DNA of 64,000 nt from the NCBI GenBank assembly GCA_051252455.1, contig JBPOFM010000001.1:744001-808000 (forward strand), in the 5' to 3' direction. Below the pieces are notes generated by a model, which was given only the letters and a program-made list of their open reading frames with translations, did not search any database and was not told where the DNA came from. Positions 45,301 to 54,089 of this stretch are shown here, piece by piece (position 1 is the stretch's first letter; each line of letters starts with the position of its first letter). Source of the stretch: JBPOFM01 sp051252455 (lineage in GTDB: Bacteria; Bacteroidota; Bacteroidia; Flavobacteriales; Flavobacteriaceae). A program made the translations under genes and the position numbers.

Positions 45301-46930
45301 AAACTGTTCCTGTTTGAATGGCATTTTGTTCTGGTTGGAAAGCAGCCGTTTCAAAATCTGTGATTGGTGAGGTGATGTAATCTCTCCAACCATGCGTTAG
45401 CATAACATAGTCCAATGCAGCATCTGATTTTGCTTCTTTTTGGTTGAAATAAAAATCTGGTTTGTGGATACTCCCTTTCAATTCGGAAGACATCAATAAA
45501 TAGGATAATATATGGTCCTGTTTGTCATCTGCAAAGGATACTAATTTGTTATCTGCAACCGAAATTGATAGATTGGAAGGGACGGGTTTGTTGTCAGAAT
45601 CTTTTGTTGTGACATACACTTTTACCTTTTCTCTGGTTTTATAAACGGATTTATCAAGTGTTATATCAATTTTTAATTTTTTGTGTGAATTTATAAAAAC
45701 CAATCGTTCTGCAACAACGTTTTGATAAGGGTCTTTTAAACTGAACTTTGTGATACCGATAGGGAATTCCTTGGTGTTTAAAACCAACTCCTTTTTACTA
45801 GAATTAATTTGTTGTTCCATCAAAATTTTTGACGCATTGCTAACCTCAAGAACTAACTTTTCGCTTAAATTGGAGAAAACATTAAGTTTCGTTTTCAAAC
45901 TATCAGATGTCACTGAAAAACGAACACCGTGTTCATAAACTTGAGGTAATGCAATTTTCCTATCGGATTGAAAAGGCTCTTTTAAGACTGCAAAATAGCT
46001 TGCATTCGTTTCTGCATCCACATTAAAACTTCCCATGCCATCGTGAAAACTGTTAAAACTGCTAATTTGATTGTTGTTTTCATCAACAATAATACCACTC
46101 ACGTCAACAGGTTTTGCAAATTCGTTAATAGCCTTAAAAGCCACTTTATTCGACGTGGAAGCTATTATTTTTCCACTTTCAGGAAAAAATTGAAGATCAA
46201 TCGTGTCTAAAACCACTGGAACGCTTCTTGAAATGGATTCTGTCGAGCCTTGATATGGGATTAATATTATCAAAACAACATCTGTCGTTTCAAGATTGTT
46301 TGGCAACTGAAATCTTGGCTTTGCCTTTCCAACTGAGTCTGTTGTGATTTTTTCTGAAATAATGGTTTGTCCTTTTACAGAAACTTCAAAAGTGACAATT
46401 GTGTTTTTTAAAGGATTGTTTTTTAGGTCTTTTGTTTCAAAATTCGCGATGACTTCAGATGATTTTCCATAACCTTCTTTTTCAAATTTCAAATTCAACA
46501 AAAGATTCGGTTGCACTACTTTTTGAACGGTAATTTTTTTGGTAAAAAAGGCATCTTCACCATAATTGCGCATCCAGTTGGTGTACACTTTTAAAGTATA
46601 AATGCCACCAACCCAACTTTGGTCAATATCAAAATCGCCATAGACAGAGCCTTGTGAGACAGATAATTTCAGAGATTTGACAATGCTACCTTTTGGCGAA
46701 ATCAACTCTGCATGCACAATGTCACTTAAAGTCGAAACAGTATGGTCTGCTCCCACAACGTAAGATTTAAACCAAATAGTTTCGCCAGGAAAGTAGAAAG
46801 GCCTATCAGTTTGTGTATATATTTTTTCAAGTAGTGTCGTTTTGGTTTGGAATGCCTTAAAAGAAACTAATGACACTAATAAAAGGATTGCAACGATGAT
46901 GACTGTTGAATGATGGTTAAGCTTTTTCAT
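42356..46930 (-). CDS. alpha-2-macroglobulin-like thioester protein carrying a SusC-type TonB plug domain
   Basis: A 1524-residue exported protein. A signal helix (residues 8-26) precedes macroglobulin domains (30-500), including an MG2-like TQTDRPFYFPGETIWFK. Residues about 540-610 form a carboxypeptidase-regulatory-like domain. Residues 657-782 form a complete SusC-type plug: linker DEIVVVAYGIQ, ALQGSVAGIQV, IRGNSSIS, EPLIVIDGVP, VLKDAAASAIYG and GVIIITTK. After it, the macroglobulin core resumes; the thioester motif is GCFEQ with Cys1051 and Gln1054, then the helical complement-like domain (1090-1340) and the receptor-like end. Its gene begins 4 bases after a barrel gene that lacks a plug. 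Inference: it is the plug partner of that barrel. Housekeeping macroglobulins carry no plug. Confidence 0.93.
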   Translation of the reverse strand: MKKLNHHSTVIIVAILLLVSLVSFKAFQTKTTLLEKIYTQTDRPFYFPGETIWFKSYVVGADHTVSTLSDIVHAELISPKGSIVKSLKLSVSQGSVYGDFDIDQSWVGGIYTLKVYTNWMRNYGEDAFFTKKITVQKVVQPNLLLNLKFEKEGYGKSSEVIANFETKDLKNNPLKNTIVTFEVSVKGQTIISEKITTDSVGKAKPRFQLPNNLETTDVVLIILIPYQGSTESISRSVPVVLDTIDLQFFPESGKIIASTSNKVAFKAINEFAKPVDVSGIIVDENNNQISSFNSFHDGMGSFNVDAETNASYFAVLKEPFQSDRKIALPQVYEHGVRFSVTSDSLKTKLNVFSNLSEKLVLEVSNASKILMEQQINSSKKELVLNTKEFPIGITKFSLKDPYQNVVAERLVFINSHKKLKIDITLDKSVYKTREKVKVYVTTKDSDNKPVPSNLSISVADNKLVSFADDKQDHILSYLLMSSELKGSIHKPDFYFNQKEAKSDAALDYVMLTHGWRDYITSPITDFETAAFQPEQNAIQTGTVLDNKGRPVKANLLLFDQNGNKVLVFKSNDDGKFSFRFDQGQSLLLMAYTDNGKTLTIYEDKLTEGYTINQNKNEKNLESKDAVKAFDAIEKPLQKAIKQKAIASISLNEDEAALDEIVVVAYGIQRKQLLTSSITHISAEEINPSTIAHALQGSVAGIQVTTNDLSPGSTSKIIIRGNSSISGNSEPLIVIDGVPYDQSVFSDLDTNQVNSVTVLKDAAASAIYGCRAGNGVIIITTKNNKGYNYNYGKKKLNNAKFNNYAIHSFYNHRALNTYTSKRFYAPKYDSEIVPEERTDFRQTIYWNPVVQTDENGKAEFEFYNSDAITSFKITAEGIGYNGLLGRQEQLYATKKLLNIDFKAPNYMALNDTISLPVTIINESDTIVKSTLDILLPEHLKLLEAIDSDITIEANSSVVVNMKVIPIKKTDLATIQLSLNSKEYSDSIKRDITVLSPYFPTEVSLSGSKSQNFDFEINNSVKGSVSAEFNIYTDVIGDVMNGIEGMLRKPSGCFEQTSSSTYPNIMVLKYLKEAGKSNPDIEAKAMQYIKEGYNRLISFETKENGFEWFGHTPPHETLTAYGVLEFTEMKEVYDGVDQKMLDRTVKWLLSRKDGKGGFKKSEKGYDSFASSPADVANAYIVYAISEAKIEGFLDIEYTTAYNESLKSNDTYKMALMALASYNLNRQENAAILLKKIHENIDDKGFKNLSVENTITRSYGNAKQIETVAFTLLALMREKTKNEALISKGIEYLVSQRNGGSFGSTQSTAMSLKALIEYTKGQKQKLIHQNDTVELVLNGKTISSQLKIAKNGKITIDHLEDYLKSGKQTMKVKFTNPKMELPYSMTIKWDSYVPDSSKGCPLSFETTILNKDYKVGDNVSMTIKVANSKNEKLGMALAIVGIPSGATPQPWQLKEILEQNKAAYYEVFDNYLVFYWREFDASETKTLRLDLKADIAGSYQAPASTVYLYYGDEHKNWIEGNRLQIGN

Positions 46931-46934
46931 TTAA

Positions 46935-49766
46935 TTATATTTTTAAATTGATTTTTAGACCTACTTCAGTGGCAATTGGCGAATTGAAAAAATTGAGTCC
47001 TGCGCCAGAACTTGTATCGTACAAACTACTATAAGGCGAAGCACCTCTGTATTTGGACCAAGTAAACAGATTGTTGGCATAGAGACTAACATTGACATCT
47101 CTAAAAAAGGTTCCAGAGTTTCTTTCTTTCAGTGTATAGGATAAGGCAATGGATTTTAGATTGATGTAACTGCCATCTTCGATAGCGTCTTCAGCAACAC
47201 CTTCAAAACCATAACGAACAAATCGATTACCTTCAAGTCCATTTTCTGGATTTGCGAAATCTACGGGAATGGTATTGACGTTGCCTTGCTGGTCCACTCC
47301 ACTAAAAATATAGTCTGTAATGGTGCGTTGTTCTGCAGATTGTTGCGACGTTCCAAAGTAATTGAGTACATTCTGTGTTCCGTTCCAGACGTCGCCTCCC
47401 TTTTGAAAATCAATGACAAAGTTCAGTGCCAGCTTTTTCCATCGGAATTCGTTAGTGAATCCAATGTTGAAGTCAGGGGTTGGGTCGCCAATAATTTTAT
47501 GTTCATCAGCAACTATCGGAAAACCTTCGGAATCAATAATGACATTGTTTAGTGAATCCCGAGCATAGGCAGAACTAACAATGACACCAGCAGGTTGACC
47601 AACAATCAGATTTTTAGAAATTGTTGAAAATCCAGCAATTGAAACACGAGAACGCTCATTCAGTAGCTGCGTAACCTCATTTCTATAGGTGGAAAAATGT
47701 AAGGATGGAATAAACTGGAAGTAATTTGAAGTATATTTGCGCGCACTAAAATTAATTTCAAAACCCCGATTGCTAATATTGGCAACGTTTTGTAATTCAA
47801 AACCATCGTTTTCAAATACAGGAAATACGCTTCCTTTAGTTTTGGTGTCGAAATAGGTAAAATCAAATTCGAAATACGTACTTAAAAGATAAAAATCAAC
47901 TGCTGTTCCAAATTCCAGAGATTGTTTGTCTTCCAATGCAATTCTATTATTTAAGAACAAATCCGCATTTGTAGTATATCCCCAACTTTCAGAAGGATGC
48001 ATCATAAGACTGTTATGACTTTGATTGCTATAAAAAAGAGGAGAATCATTAACGTCATAAGATGTAGTTGTAAATATTGTGAAATTGCTAATATTATCTA
48101 GGTGGAATATCTTGTCCAAATTCAATTTTAGTTGAAGCGTTGGCAAGAACCATTTGTTGTTTTGAATGGATGAGATATAACTGTTGTTACCCGCAGAAAC
48201 ATTGATACCAACATTATCTAGTTCATACTCTGCTTTATTAAGTATTCGCCAAGTGTTTTTGGCTAACTTTTTTTCTCTAGAAAAATTATTTTGAGGATCT
48301 TCAAAAGAAAATATCTCAAACCCACTGGCTTCGGAAAGCTCATAATCCAAATGTTCTGAATTAAAATTATTGATGGAGTTGATTTCAAGTTTAGAAGTAT
48401 CCCATAATTTCTTGTAATTGAAATTTAAAACAGCGTTGAAATTATCTTTTTTAATGTTCTTGGAACTTTTATAACCATTTTCAAATCCAACTGTATTGGT
48501 GGGCAAACCAAACGTTTGTTTGGTGTCACGCCAATTATAGTTGAGGTTGCTTTGAAGTGTAATGTCATCAGAAAGTTCGAATTCATTTTGAAGACTTGCA
48601 ATCCAAAGACTGTGCTTTTCAGAGTTGATATTATAATTCAACAACCATTCAGGGTTGTTGTATAGATTAGGGCTAAAACTTCGCGGTGTGCTATTGGAAA
48701 GTGTTGCACCTTGCGAATTACTAAAACTTGCGGGAGTGGCCCATAAATTCAACAATAGATTGTTATGAAAACCATTGATATTCGGTTGATTGTCTAACTC
48801 ATTTCCATATTTTATAAAAGCATTCCAGTTTAATTTTTTGTTAGATTTTCGATAGTTTACGCTTACTTGGTTCGAGTTTGTGTTTTCTCTTCCATAGAAA
48901 TCTTGATTGATTTCATTGGTAAAATCGACCCCAAAAAAATCGACATCTGTGGTGATATTAAAAAACACATGATTCAAAATTTTAGTAGTAGTTCTGAAAA
49001 GGTCGTTATCGTATGGAGCAGCCAATATTCCATTTCCGTTTCCTCGTGATACCAGTCTTCCATTGATGTCGAAATCATAATTACTGCCATCAAATTCTAA
49101 ATTATTTAGTTTTGGACCATAGGAAAATAAATTGCCAGTTTCGGCACCTAAAAAAGCAAGTTCACCATTTTGTGGAGCTCCTTGCGCATAGGTTTTTTGT
49201 AATTCGGGCAGGTTTTTGTTTTTGATGAATTGCAGACTTGTCGCATTTGTATAACCTATTTCAAAAAAAACGTCAGGTTTAAAATAGGTGAGACGTATAT
49301 GGTCATTTTGGATATCTACATTTCTAATTCGACTATAGTCAAAATCTTTCATATTTACAGTGTGTTTTGAATCCTCTATGCTAGGAACAGAAACCTCACT
49401 CTTTTGGATGATTTTAATTGCTTCAGCATAAGCATTGCTATAAACTGGGTCAACAGCCATTCGTTCAATGATATAGGAATTGTTATCATACAGGAGCATT
49501 GAAGCATTTACAGTGACTTCTTTTGTTTTCATACCTACAAAATTGAAAACTAAGACATTACCGACATCACAATTAATCGTGTAATTGCCATCAAAATCAG
49601 TTTGTGTTCCTTTTTGAGTACCCTTTACAATCACATTAACACCAGGCAAAGGAAGTCCGCTGTCATCAGTTAAGGTGCCACTCACGGCATCTTGTTGTGA
49701 AAAAGAATATATTGAAAAAAGGAACACTACAACGTTCAGAATGGTTTTGAGTAGTTTGTTTTTCAT
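46935..49766 (-). CDS. SusC-like outer-membrane barrel without a recognisable plug domain
   Basis: A 943-residue protein. A signal peptide (ending YSFSQQ) is followed by a CarboxypepD-regulatory domain (about 27-90, SGTLTDDSGLPLPGVNVIVKGT). Normally a 110-residue plug (IRG.SS, VIDG, VLKDA..A.YG) should follow; none of these motifs is present. Instead residues 95-185 are unrelated, and the SusC barrel starts near LPELQKTYAQGAPQNGEL and GNLFSYGPKLNNLEFDG. Later barrel marks include WGYTTNADLFL, ADEHKIIGDPTPDFNIGF and the end EVGLKINLKI. Without its plug the channel could not be gated by TonB alone; the next gene supplies a SusC-type plug. Confidence 0.9.
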   Translation of the reverse strand: MKNKLLKTILNVVVFLFSIYSFSQQDAVSGTLTDDSGLPLPGVNVIVKGTQKGTQTDFDGNYTINCDVGNVLVFNFVGMKTKEVTVNASMLLYDNNSYIIERMAVDPVYSNAYAEAIKIIQKSEVSVPSIEDSKHTVNMKDFDYSRIRNVDIQNDHIRLTYFKPDVFFEIGYTNATSLQFIKNKNLPELQKTYAQGAPQNGELAFLGAETGNLFSYGPKLNNLEFDGSNYDFDINGRLVSRGNGNGILAAPYDNDLFRTTTKILNHVFFNITTDVDFFGVDFTNEINQDFYGRENTNSNQVSVNYRKSNKKLNWNAFIKYGNELDNQPNINGFHNNLLLNLWATPASFSNSQGATLSNSTPRSFSPNLYNNPEWLLNYNINSEKHSLWIASLQNEFELSDDITLQSNLNYNWRDTKQTFGLPTNTVGFENGYKSSKNIKKDNFNAVLNFNYKKLWDTSKLEINSINNFNSEHLDYELSEASGFEIFSFEDPQNNFSREKKLAKNTWRILNKAEYELDNVGINVSAGNNSYISSIQNNKWFLPTLQLKLNLDKIFHLDNISNFTIFTTTSYDVNDSPLFYSNQSHNSLMMHPSESWGYTTNADLFLNNRIALEDKQSLEFGTAVDFYLLSTYFEFDFTYFDTKTKGSVFPVFENDGFELQNVANISNRGFEINFSARKYTSNYFQFIPSLHFSTYRNEVTQLLNERSRVSIAGFSTISKNLIVGQPAGVIVSSAYARDSLNNVIIDSEGFPIVADEHKIIGDPTPDFNIGFTNEFRWKKLALNFVIDFQKGGDVWNGTQNVLNYFGTSQQSAEQRTITDYIFSGVDQQGNVNTIPVDFANPENGLEGNRFVRYGFEGVAEDAIEDGSYINLKSIALSYTLKERNSGTFFRDVNVSLYANNLFTWSKYRGASPYSSLYDTSSGAGLNFFNSPIATEVGLKINLKI

Positions 49767-49769
49767 GTT

Positions 49770-49824
49770 TGGTGGTTTTTATACATTCAAATCTAGAGGA
49801 ATGACTTAATTTTAAAAACCACCA
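49770..49824. promoter_or_regulatory. 11-bp inverted repeat in the leader of the barrel gene
   Basis: TGGTGGTTTTT (49770-49780) and AAAAACCACCA (49814-49824) are exact reverse complements separated by 33 bases, directly before the barrel start codon. Further upstream on the minus strand ACTCATCC, GGTGAGT and ACTCATTGG form direct and inverted repeats. It may be a regulator site or an RNA leader structure. Confidence 0.5.
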
Positions 49825-49869
49825 ATGAGTAAACTCACCTTTTGGATGAGTGTAACTATTTTAATCCAC

Positions 49870-49898
49870 AAAAAACCCCACCATTTCTGACGAGGTTT
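49870..49898 (-). terminator. terminator after the esterase gene
   Basis: On the minus strand AAACCTCG pairs with TGGGGTTT (two G-T pairs) around TCAGAAATGG, followed by a run of T. The loop is identical to that of the terminator at 42304-42335. Confidence 0.8.
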
Positions 49899-49922
49899 AA
49901 CTATTAGTATGAAAAAAAGAAA

Positions 49923-51041
49923 CTAGTTAACAAAAACTTTTATCACTTTTTGAGCGTCATTATCACCTATAACTTTTACTAGATATACACCTGAAGCATA
50001 GGTACTCATATTTACAATAAGTTCATTTGAGAATGAATTACTGTATATTTTTTTTCCAAAAAAATCAAATACTTCTAATTGTTTTTCATTCTCATTTTTT
50101 GAGCTGATGGTAAATTTACCCGAACATGGATTCGGGTAGAGTGAAAAGTCAAGAGTTTTTTCATCAACATCGAGCGTATTTAAACTTTGTGCAAACATCC
50201 ATTCCCATAAACTTTCATTCGTGTAGGTTCTAGACCAAGCGTCATGTTCACCGTCACTATACATTGTAAAAGATAGTTTGTCTTCTGGATTATTAACGCC
50301 TAATACAGCATACCAAGTTTGAGTTGAGGTATCAAATTCCATAGAATAATCATCGTCCGCCGGAGAATCCTCACTACTGCTTGGATATACTGACAGTACA
50401 GACTCACCTACATTAGCAATTCTGCTGACGTTCGATATTGTGTTTTCTCTACTGACCACCCCATCATTAAAATTATGAAAAGCCCAAATTGGTGTTTGTT
50501 GTAAAAATTCGGAAGGGTTATCTAATAAAGTGGTCCCACAAATGGGCACAGCTGCAGCAATTTTGTCAGAATGGCCTCGTAATGCGTTCCAAACGCCACC
50601 GCCACCAGCACTCAAACCAGTGATATACACTCTGTTAATATCAATTGGGTAATTGGCGACCAAATAATTGTATAAACCTAAAAAGTCGGCAGTACTAAAA
50701 GTTCCTGATGAAGTCTGTGGAGATATAATTATAGCTTCGAAATCCATACCTTGTTCTACTTGGTTTGGGGGTCCAAACCCTAAAACAGCACTTAAATTTG
50801 AAGTACCGTTTCCTCTTTGATCATATCCATGATAACATAGTAAAAGCGGATAGGTATTGTCTGCAGATGCATCAAAATCCAAGGGTAAATATTCGTAGTA
50901 TCCGAAAGAAGATTCAGAAGATCCTAATGCAACTGGTGTGTGTTCTCCAGGGCTTCCAAAAGGCGCTTGCGCTTTTGTTGGTTCATTGTTACAAGATGCT
51001 ATAAAGCAAAATGCAATTATTTTTAAAAATTTACTATTCAT
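49923..51041 (-). CDS. type IX-secreted PHB-depolymerase-like esterase
   Basis: A 372-residue extracellular alpha/beta hydrolase. The start MNSKFLK gives a signal peptide ending near ASC; the lipobox-like FIASC suggests either a lipoprotein or a type I cut. Residues 60-270 hold the hydrolase core: LLLCYHGYDQRG (oxyanion region), ITGLSAGGGGVW (nucleophile Ser) and AFHNFNDGVV (Asp). The late DGEHDAWSRTY carries the histidine. Residues 300-372 form a Por sorting tail (LDFSLYPNPCSGKFTIS). It hydrolyses a secreted ester substrate; polyesters or feruloyl-type sugars are possible. Confidence 0.88.
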   Translation of the reverse strand: MNSKFLKIIAFCFIASCNNEPTKAQAPFGSPGEHTPVALGSSESSFGYYEYLPLDFDASADNTYPLLLCYHGYDQRGNGTSNLSAVLGFGPPNQVEQGMDFEAIIISPQTSSGTFSTADFLGLYNYLVANYPIDINRVYITGLSAGGGGVWNALRGHSDKIAAAVPICGTTLLDNPSEFLQQTPIWAFHNFNDGVVSRENTISNVSRIANVGESVLSVYPSSSEDSPADDDYSMEFDTSTQTWYAVLGVNNPEDKLSFTMYSDGEHDAWSRTYTNESLWEWMFAQSLNTLDVDEKTLDFSLYPNPCSGKFTISSKNENEKQLEVFDFFGKKIYSNSFSNELIVNMSTYASGVYLVKVIGDNDAQKVIKVFVN

Positions 51042-51191
51042 AATAGATGTTTTAATGTCAAAAAACAACTCCTTGACAATCAGGGGATAATTTGAGAGGC
51101 CTCAAGTAACAAAAAAATTGTCGTCTGATAAAAAAACTCTATTTGAGTGCTTTGTTTAATCGTTGAAATACAAAAAAGTTAATAAAAGTTT

Positions 51192-51785
51192 CTAGTTTTT
51201 ATGCTTTCCGGGCTCAAATCCATGCTTTCCAAGATATTTATTTCCACTTTCCACAGCATCATCTTCAATTGAAGTTCCCATCGAATCGTTCCAGCGATTT
51301 AAATAGCCAAAAAGTGAAATTACTCCAAGCATTTCCACAATTTCGCCTTCGTTCCAGTAGTTATATAAGCGTTTTTTTATGGTTTCATCGACTGCATTTG
51401 GCACTTGAGAAGCTGCCAAGCTAAAATCCAAGGCAGCACGTTCAGCTTCATTAAAAGCGGGATGCGTTCTGTAGTCCCAGATATTGTCGAGTTGTTCTTG
51501 CTCTGCGCCATAACGTTCGGCAGCTCTAATAGCATGCGCTTGACAATAGCGGCAACCGGTTGAATTACTACTCACCCATGCAATCATTCGTTTTAAGGCG
51601 GAAGTGACACGGCCTTCATTTGCCATTACTGCTTTATTCAAATTAATGAAGGCTTTCGAAATCGCAGGTCGACGCTGCATGGTCAATACCGAATTTGGAC
51701 AAAACCCAAGTGTTTCATTGAAAAATTCAGCCAACTCTTTTGTCTCTAAATCATGGTCAGCAGATAATGGTGTTACAAGTGGCAT
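51192..51785 (-). CDS. carboxymuconolactone decarboxylase/AhpD-like family protein
   Basis: A 197-residue all-helical protein. The start MPLVTPLSADHDLETKELAEF was chosen over one 14 codons upstream. The CxxC of the AhpD motif is kept in STGCRYCQAHAIRAAERYG with the downstream His, which supports peroxidase or thiol-reductase activity. The final half (AALDFSLAASQVPNAVD) matches macrophage-infectivity/peroxidase-related family members. It is adjacent to and divergent from an OsmC gene, another peroxide-linked protein. Confidence 0.88.
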   Translation of the reverse strand: MPLVTPLSADHDLETKELAEFFNETLGFCPNSVLTMQRRPAISKAFINLNKAVMANEGRVTSALKRMIAWVSSNSTGCRYCQAHAIRAAERYGAEQEQLDNIWDYRTHPAFNEAERAALDFSLAASQVPNAVDETIKKRLYNYWNEGEIVEMLGVISLFGYLNRWNDSMGTSIEDDAVESGNKYLGKHGFEPGKHKN

Positions 51786-51930
51786 ATGTTTAGTTTTTAG
51801 TAGTATTTTTGAATGAACAAGAACCATTCAAATCATAAATATAATTTAAAATTAAATTATTTATCGGATGTCGCTTGTGTCCTATTTTTTTAGGAAAATT
51901 AATTCACAAGAAACAAAAAATTCTTCACTT

Positions 51931-52353
51931 ATGGAACATAAAGTAGTCACTCATTGGAAAGGAAACCTACAATTTGAAGCTGATAACCCGAGCGGAAAAA
52001 CAGTTTTAATGGATACCTCACCAGAAAACGGAGGTCATAGTTCGGGTTTGAGCCCAAAAGCAATGATGCTCGGTGCGCTAGCTGGTTGTTCGGGCTTGGA
52101 TGTGGTTATGATTTTAGATAAAATGAAAGTCACTGTTTCCGATTTTAGAATGGATACTTATGGCGAATTGACCGAAGAGCATCCCAAATACTATCATACC
52201 GTTTCTGTAGAGTATCATTTTTATGGTGATAATTTGGACGAATCAAAAATTAAAAAAGCCGTTGATTTATCCATAGAGAAATATTGCGGTGTTATGGAAA
52301 TGTTCAGAAAGTTTGCTAAAGTGAATACATCGATTCATTATCACAATAAATAG
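51931..52353 (+). CDS. OsmC-family peroxiredoxin-like protein
   Basis: A 140-residue dimeric protein. MEHKVVTHWKGNLQFEA is the family start. The two catalytic cysteines are in ALAGCSGLDVVM and SIEKYCGVMEMF, the classic Cys-Cys pair of OsmC/Ohr. It likely reduces organic hydroperoxides. A 21-codon upstream extension was rejected because it lacks family similarity. The stop lies 1 base before the recJ ATG. Confidence 0.93.
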   Translation: MEHKVVTHWKGNLQFEADNPSGKTVLMDTSPENGGHSSGLSPKAMMLGALAGCSGLDVVMILDKMKVTVSDFRMDTYGELTEEHPKYYHTVSVEYHFYGDNLDESKIKKAVDLSIEKYCGVMEMFRKFAKVNTSIHYHNK

Positions 52354-52354
52354 G

Positions 52355-54046
52355 ATGCGTTGGACAATTAAACCAAAGCCAGAGACTTCTAAAGTAAAAG
52401 AGCTTTCAGAATCACTTAATGTAGATGCCATAGTTGGTACTTTATTAATTCAGCGCGGCATCGAATCTTACGAAGATGCCAAACAATTTTTTAGACCCAG
52501 TTTAAACGATTTGCACGATCCATTTCTAATGAAGGATATGGATAAAGCAGTTGATCGTATCGAAAAAGCCATCTGTGAAGGCGAAAATATTTTGGTTTTT
52601 GGTGATTATGATGTGGACGGAACCACTTCGGTTGCTTTGATGTCCTCTTATTTAAAGACGCGAACTGAAAGTGTTGCTACGTATATTCCGGACAGATACG
52701 AAGAGGGTTATGGTGTATCTTATATGGGAATTGATTTTGCCCGTGATAATGATTTTTCATTGATTATTGCTTTAGATTGTGGAGTAAAGGCCATAGAAAA
52801 AGTTGCTTACGCTAAAGAAAAAGGAATTGATTTCATTATTTGCGATCATCACAGGCCAGGAGGCGAATTGCCAAATGCCGTTGCTGTTTTAGACCCTAAA
52901 CGAGATGATTGCAGTTACCCTTATGACGAATTATGTGGTTGTGGTGTTGGTTTTAAATTGGTTCAAGCATTAGCTCATAATGATGGCGAGACGATTGAAG
53001 ATTTAGTTGAATATCTCGATTTGGTCGCTACAGCGATTGGAGCCGATATTGTTCCTATTACGGGCGAAAACAGAACGCTTGCGTATTTTGGTTTGCAAGT
53101 CATCAATCAAAATCCAAGATCGGGTATCAAGGCGATTATTCATCAAGTAAAAAAACAAGAACTTACAATTACGGATGTCGTGTTCATTGTAGCACCAAGA
53201 ATCAATGCTGCAGGCCGCATGAAACATGGTAATTATGCTGTGACCTTGCTGACAGAAACTGATTTTGATTTAGCCGTAAGCTATGCCAGCGAGATTGAGC
53301 AATTCAATTCAGATAGGAAGGAGGCGGACAAACAAATCACCCATGAAGCATTACTACAAATTGAAGCCAACAACGAACAAGATCGCCTCACCTCTGTGGT
53401 ATATCAAGATACTTGGCATAAAGGCGTGATTGGAATTGTGGCATCTCGATTGATAGAATCCTACTATCGACCCACCTTGGTTTTTACAAAAAGTGGCGAT
53501 AAATTGGCAGCTTCTGCACGTTCGGTTTCAGGATTTGATGTGTACAATGCTTTAGAAGCTTGTAGCGAGCATATCGAACAATTTGGAGGACACAAGTATG
53601 CTGCAGGACTGACCTTAAAAGCAGAAAACTACGACGCTTTCAAACAAGCTTTTGAAGATGAGGTTTCAAAAACGATTGATAAATCACTTTTAACACCTGA
53701 AATAAGAATTGACTCTATCATTGATTTAAAAGCCATTACGCCTAAATTTTATCGCATTTTGAAGCAATTTGCACCTTTTGGCCCAGGAAATATGACACCT
53801 GTTTTCATGACAGAAAACTTAAAAGATACAGGTTTTGGTAAATGCGTTGGCGAAGATGATAAACATCTACGAATCACTGTTACCCAACCAAAAGCAGATA
53901 AAATCGTAGCGATTGGATTTAATCTAGGAGACAAATGTGATTTGATTACCAATAGAAAACTCTTTAATGCTGTGTATTCCATTGATGAAAATGAATGGCA
54001 AGGTAATGTAAGTTTGCAATTGAAACTGCGAGATATTAAGGAATAA
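52355..54046 (+). CDS. recJ: single-stranded-DNA-specific exonuclease RecJ
   Basis: This 563-residue 5'-3' exonuclease acts in recombination and mismatch repair. The DHH-phosphoesterase motifs are complete: VFGDYDVDGTTS, IIALDCGVK, ICDHHRPGG and a DLVATAIGADIVP segment. The DHHA1 and OB-like parts follow (GFDVYNALEACSEHIEQFGGHKYAAG). It is directly coupled to the OsmC gene by a 1-base gap and followed 43 bases later by an MFS exporter. Confidence 0.95.
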   Translation: MRWTIKPKPETSKVKELSESLNVDAIVGTLLIQRGIESYEDAKQFFRPSLNDLHDPFLMKDMDKAVDRIEKAICEGENILVFGDYDVDGTTSVALMSSYLKTRTESVATYIPDRYEEGYGVSYMGIDFARDNDFSLIIALDCGVKAIEKVAYAKEKGIDFIICDHHRPGGELPNAVAVLDPKRDDCSYPYDELCGCGVGFKLVQALAHNDGETIEDLVEYLDLVATAIGADIVPITGENRTLAYFGLQVINQNPRSGIKAIIHQVKKQELTITDVVFIVAPRINAAGRMKHGNYAVTLLTETDFDLAVSYASEIEQFNSDRKEADKQITHEALLQIEANNEQDRLTSVVYQDTWHKGVIGIVASRLIESYYRPTLVFTKSGDKLAASARSVSGFDVYNALEACSEHIEQFGGHKYAAGLTLKAENYDAFKQAFEDEVSKTIDKSLLTPEIRIDSIIDLKAITPKFYRILKQFAPFGPGNMTPVFMTENLKDTGFGKCVGEDDKHLRITVTQPKADKIVAIGFNLGDKCDLITNRKLFNAVYSIDENEWQGNVSLQLKLRDIKE

Positions 54047-54089
54047 ACAATCTACTCTATTTTTATAAACACCCAGTTCTAAATAAAAC

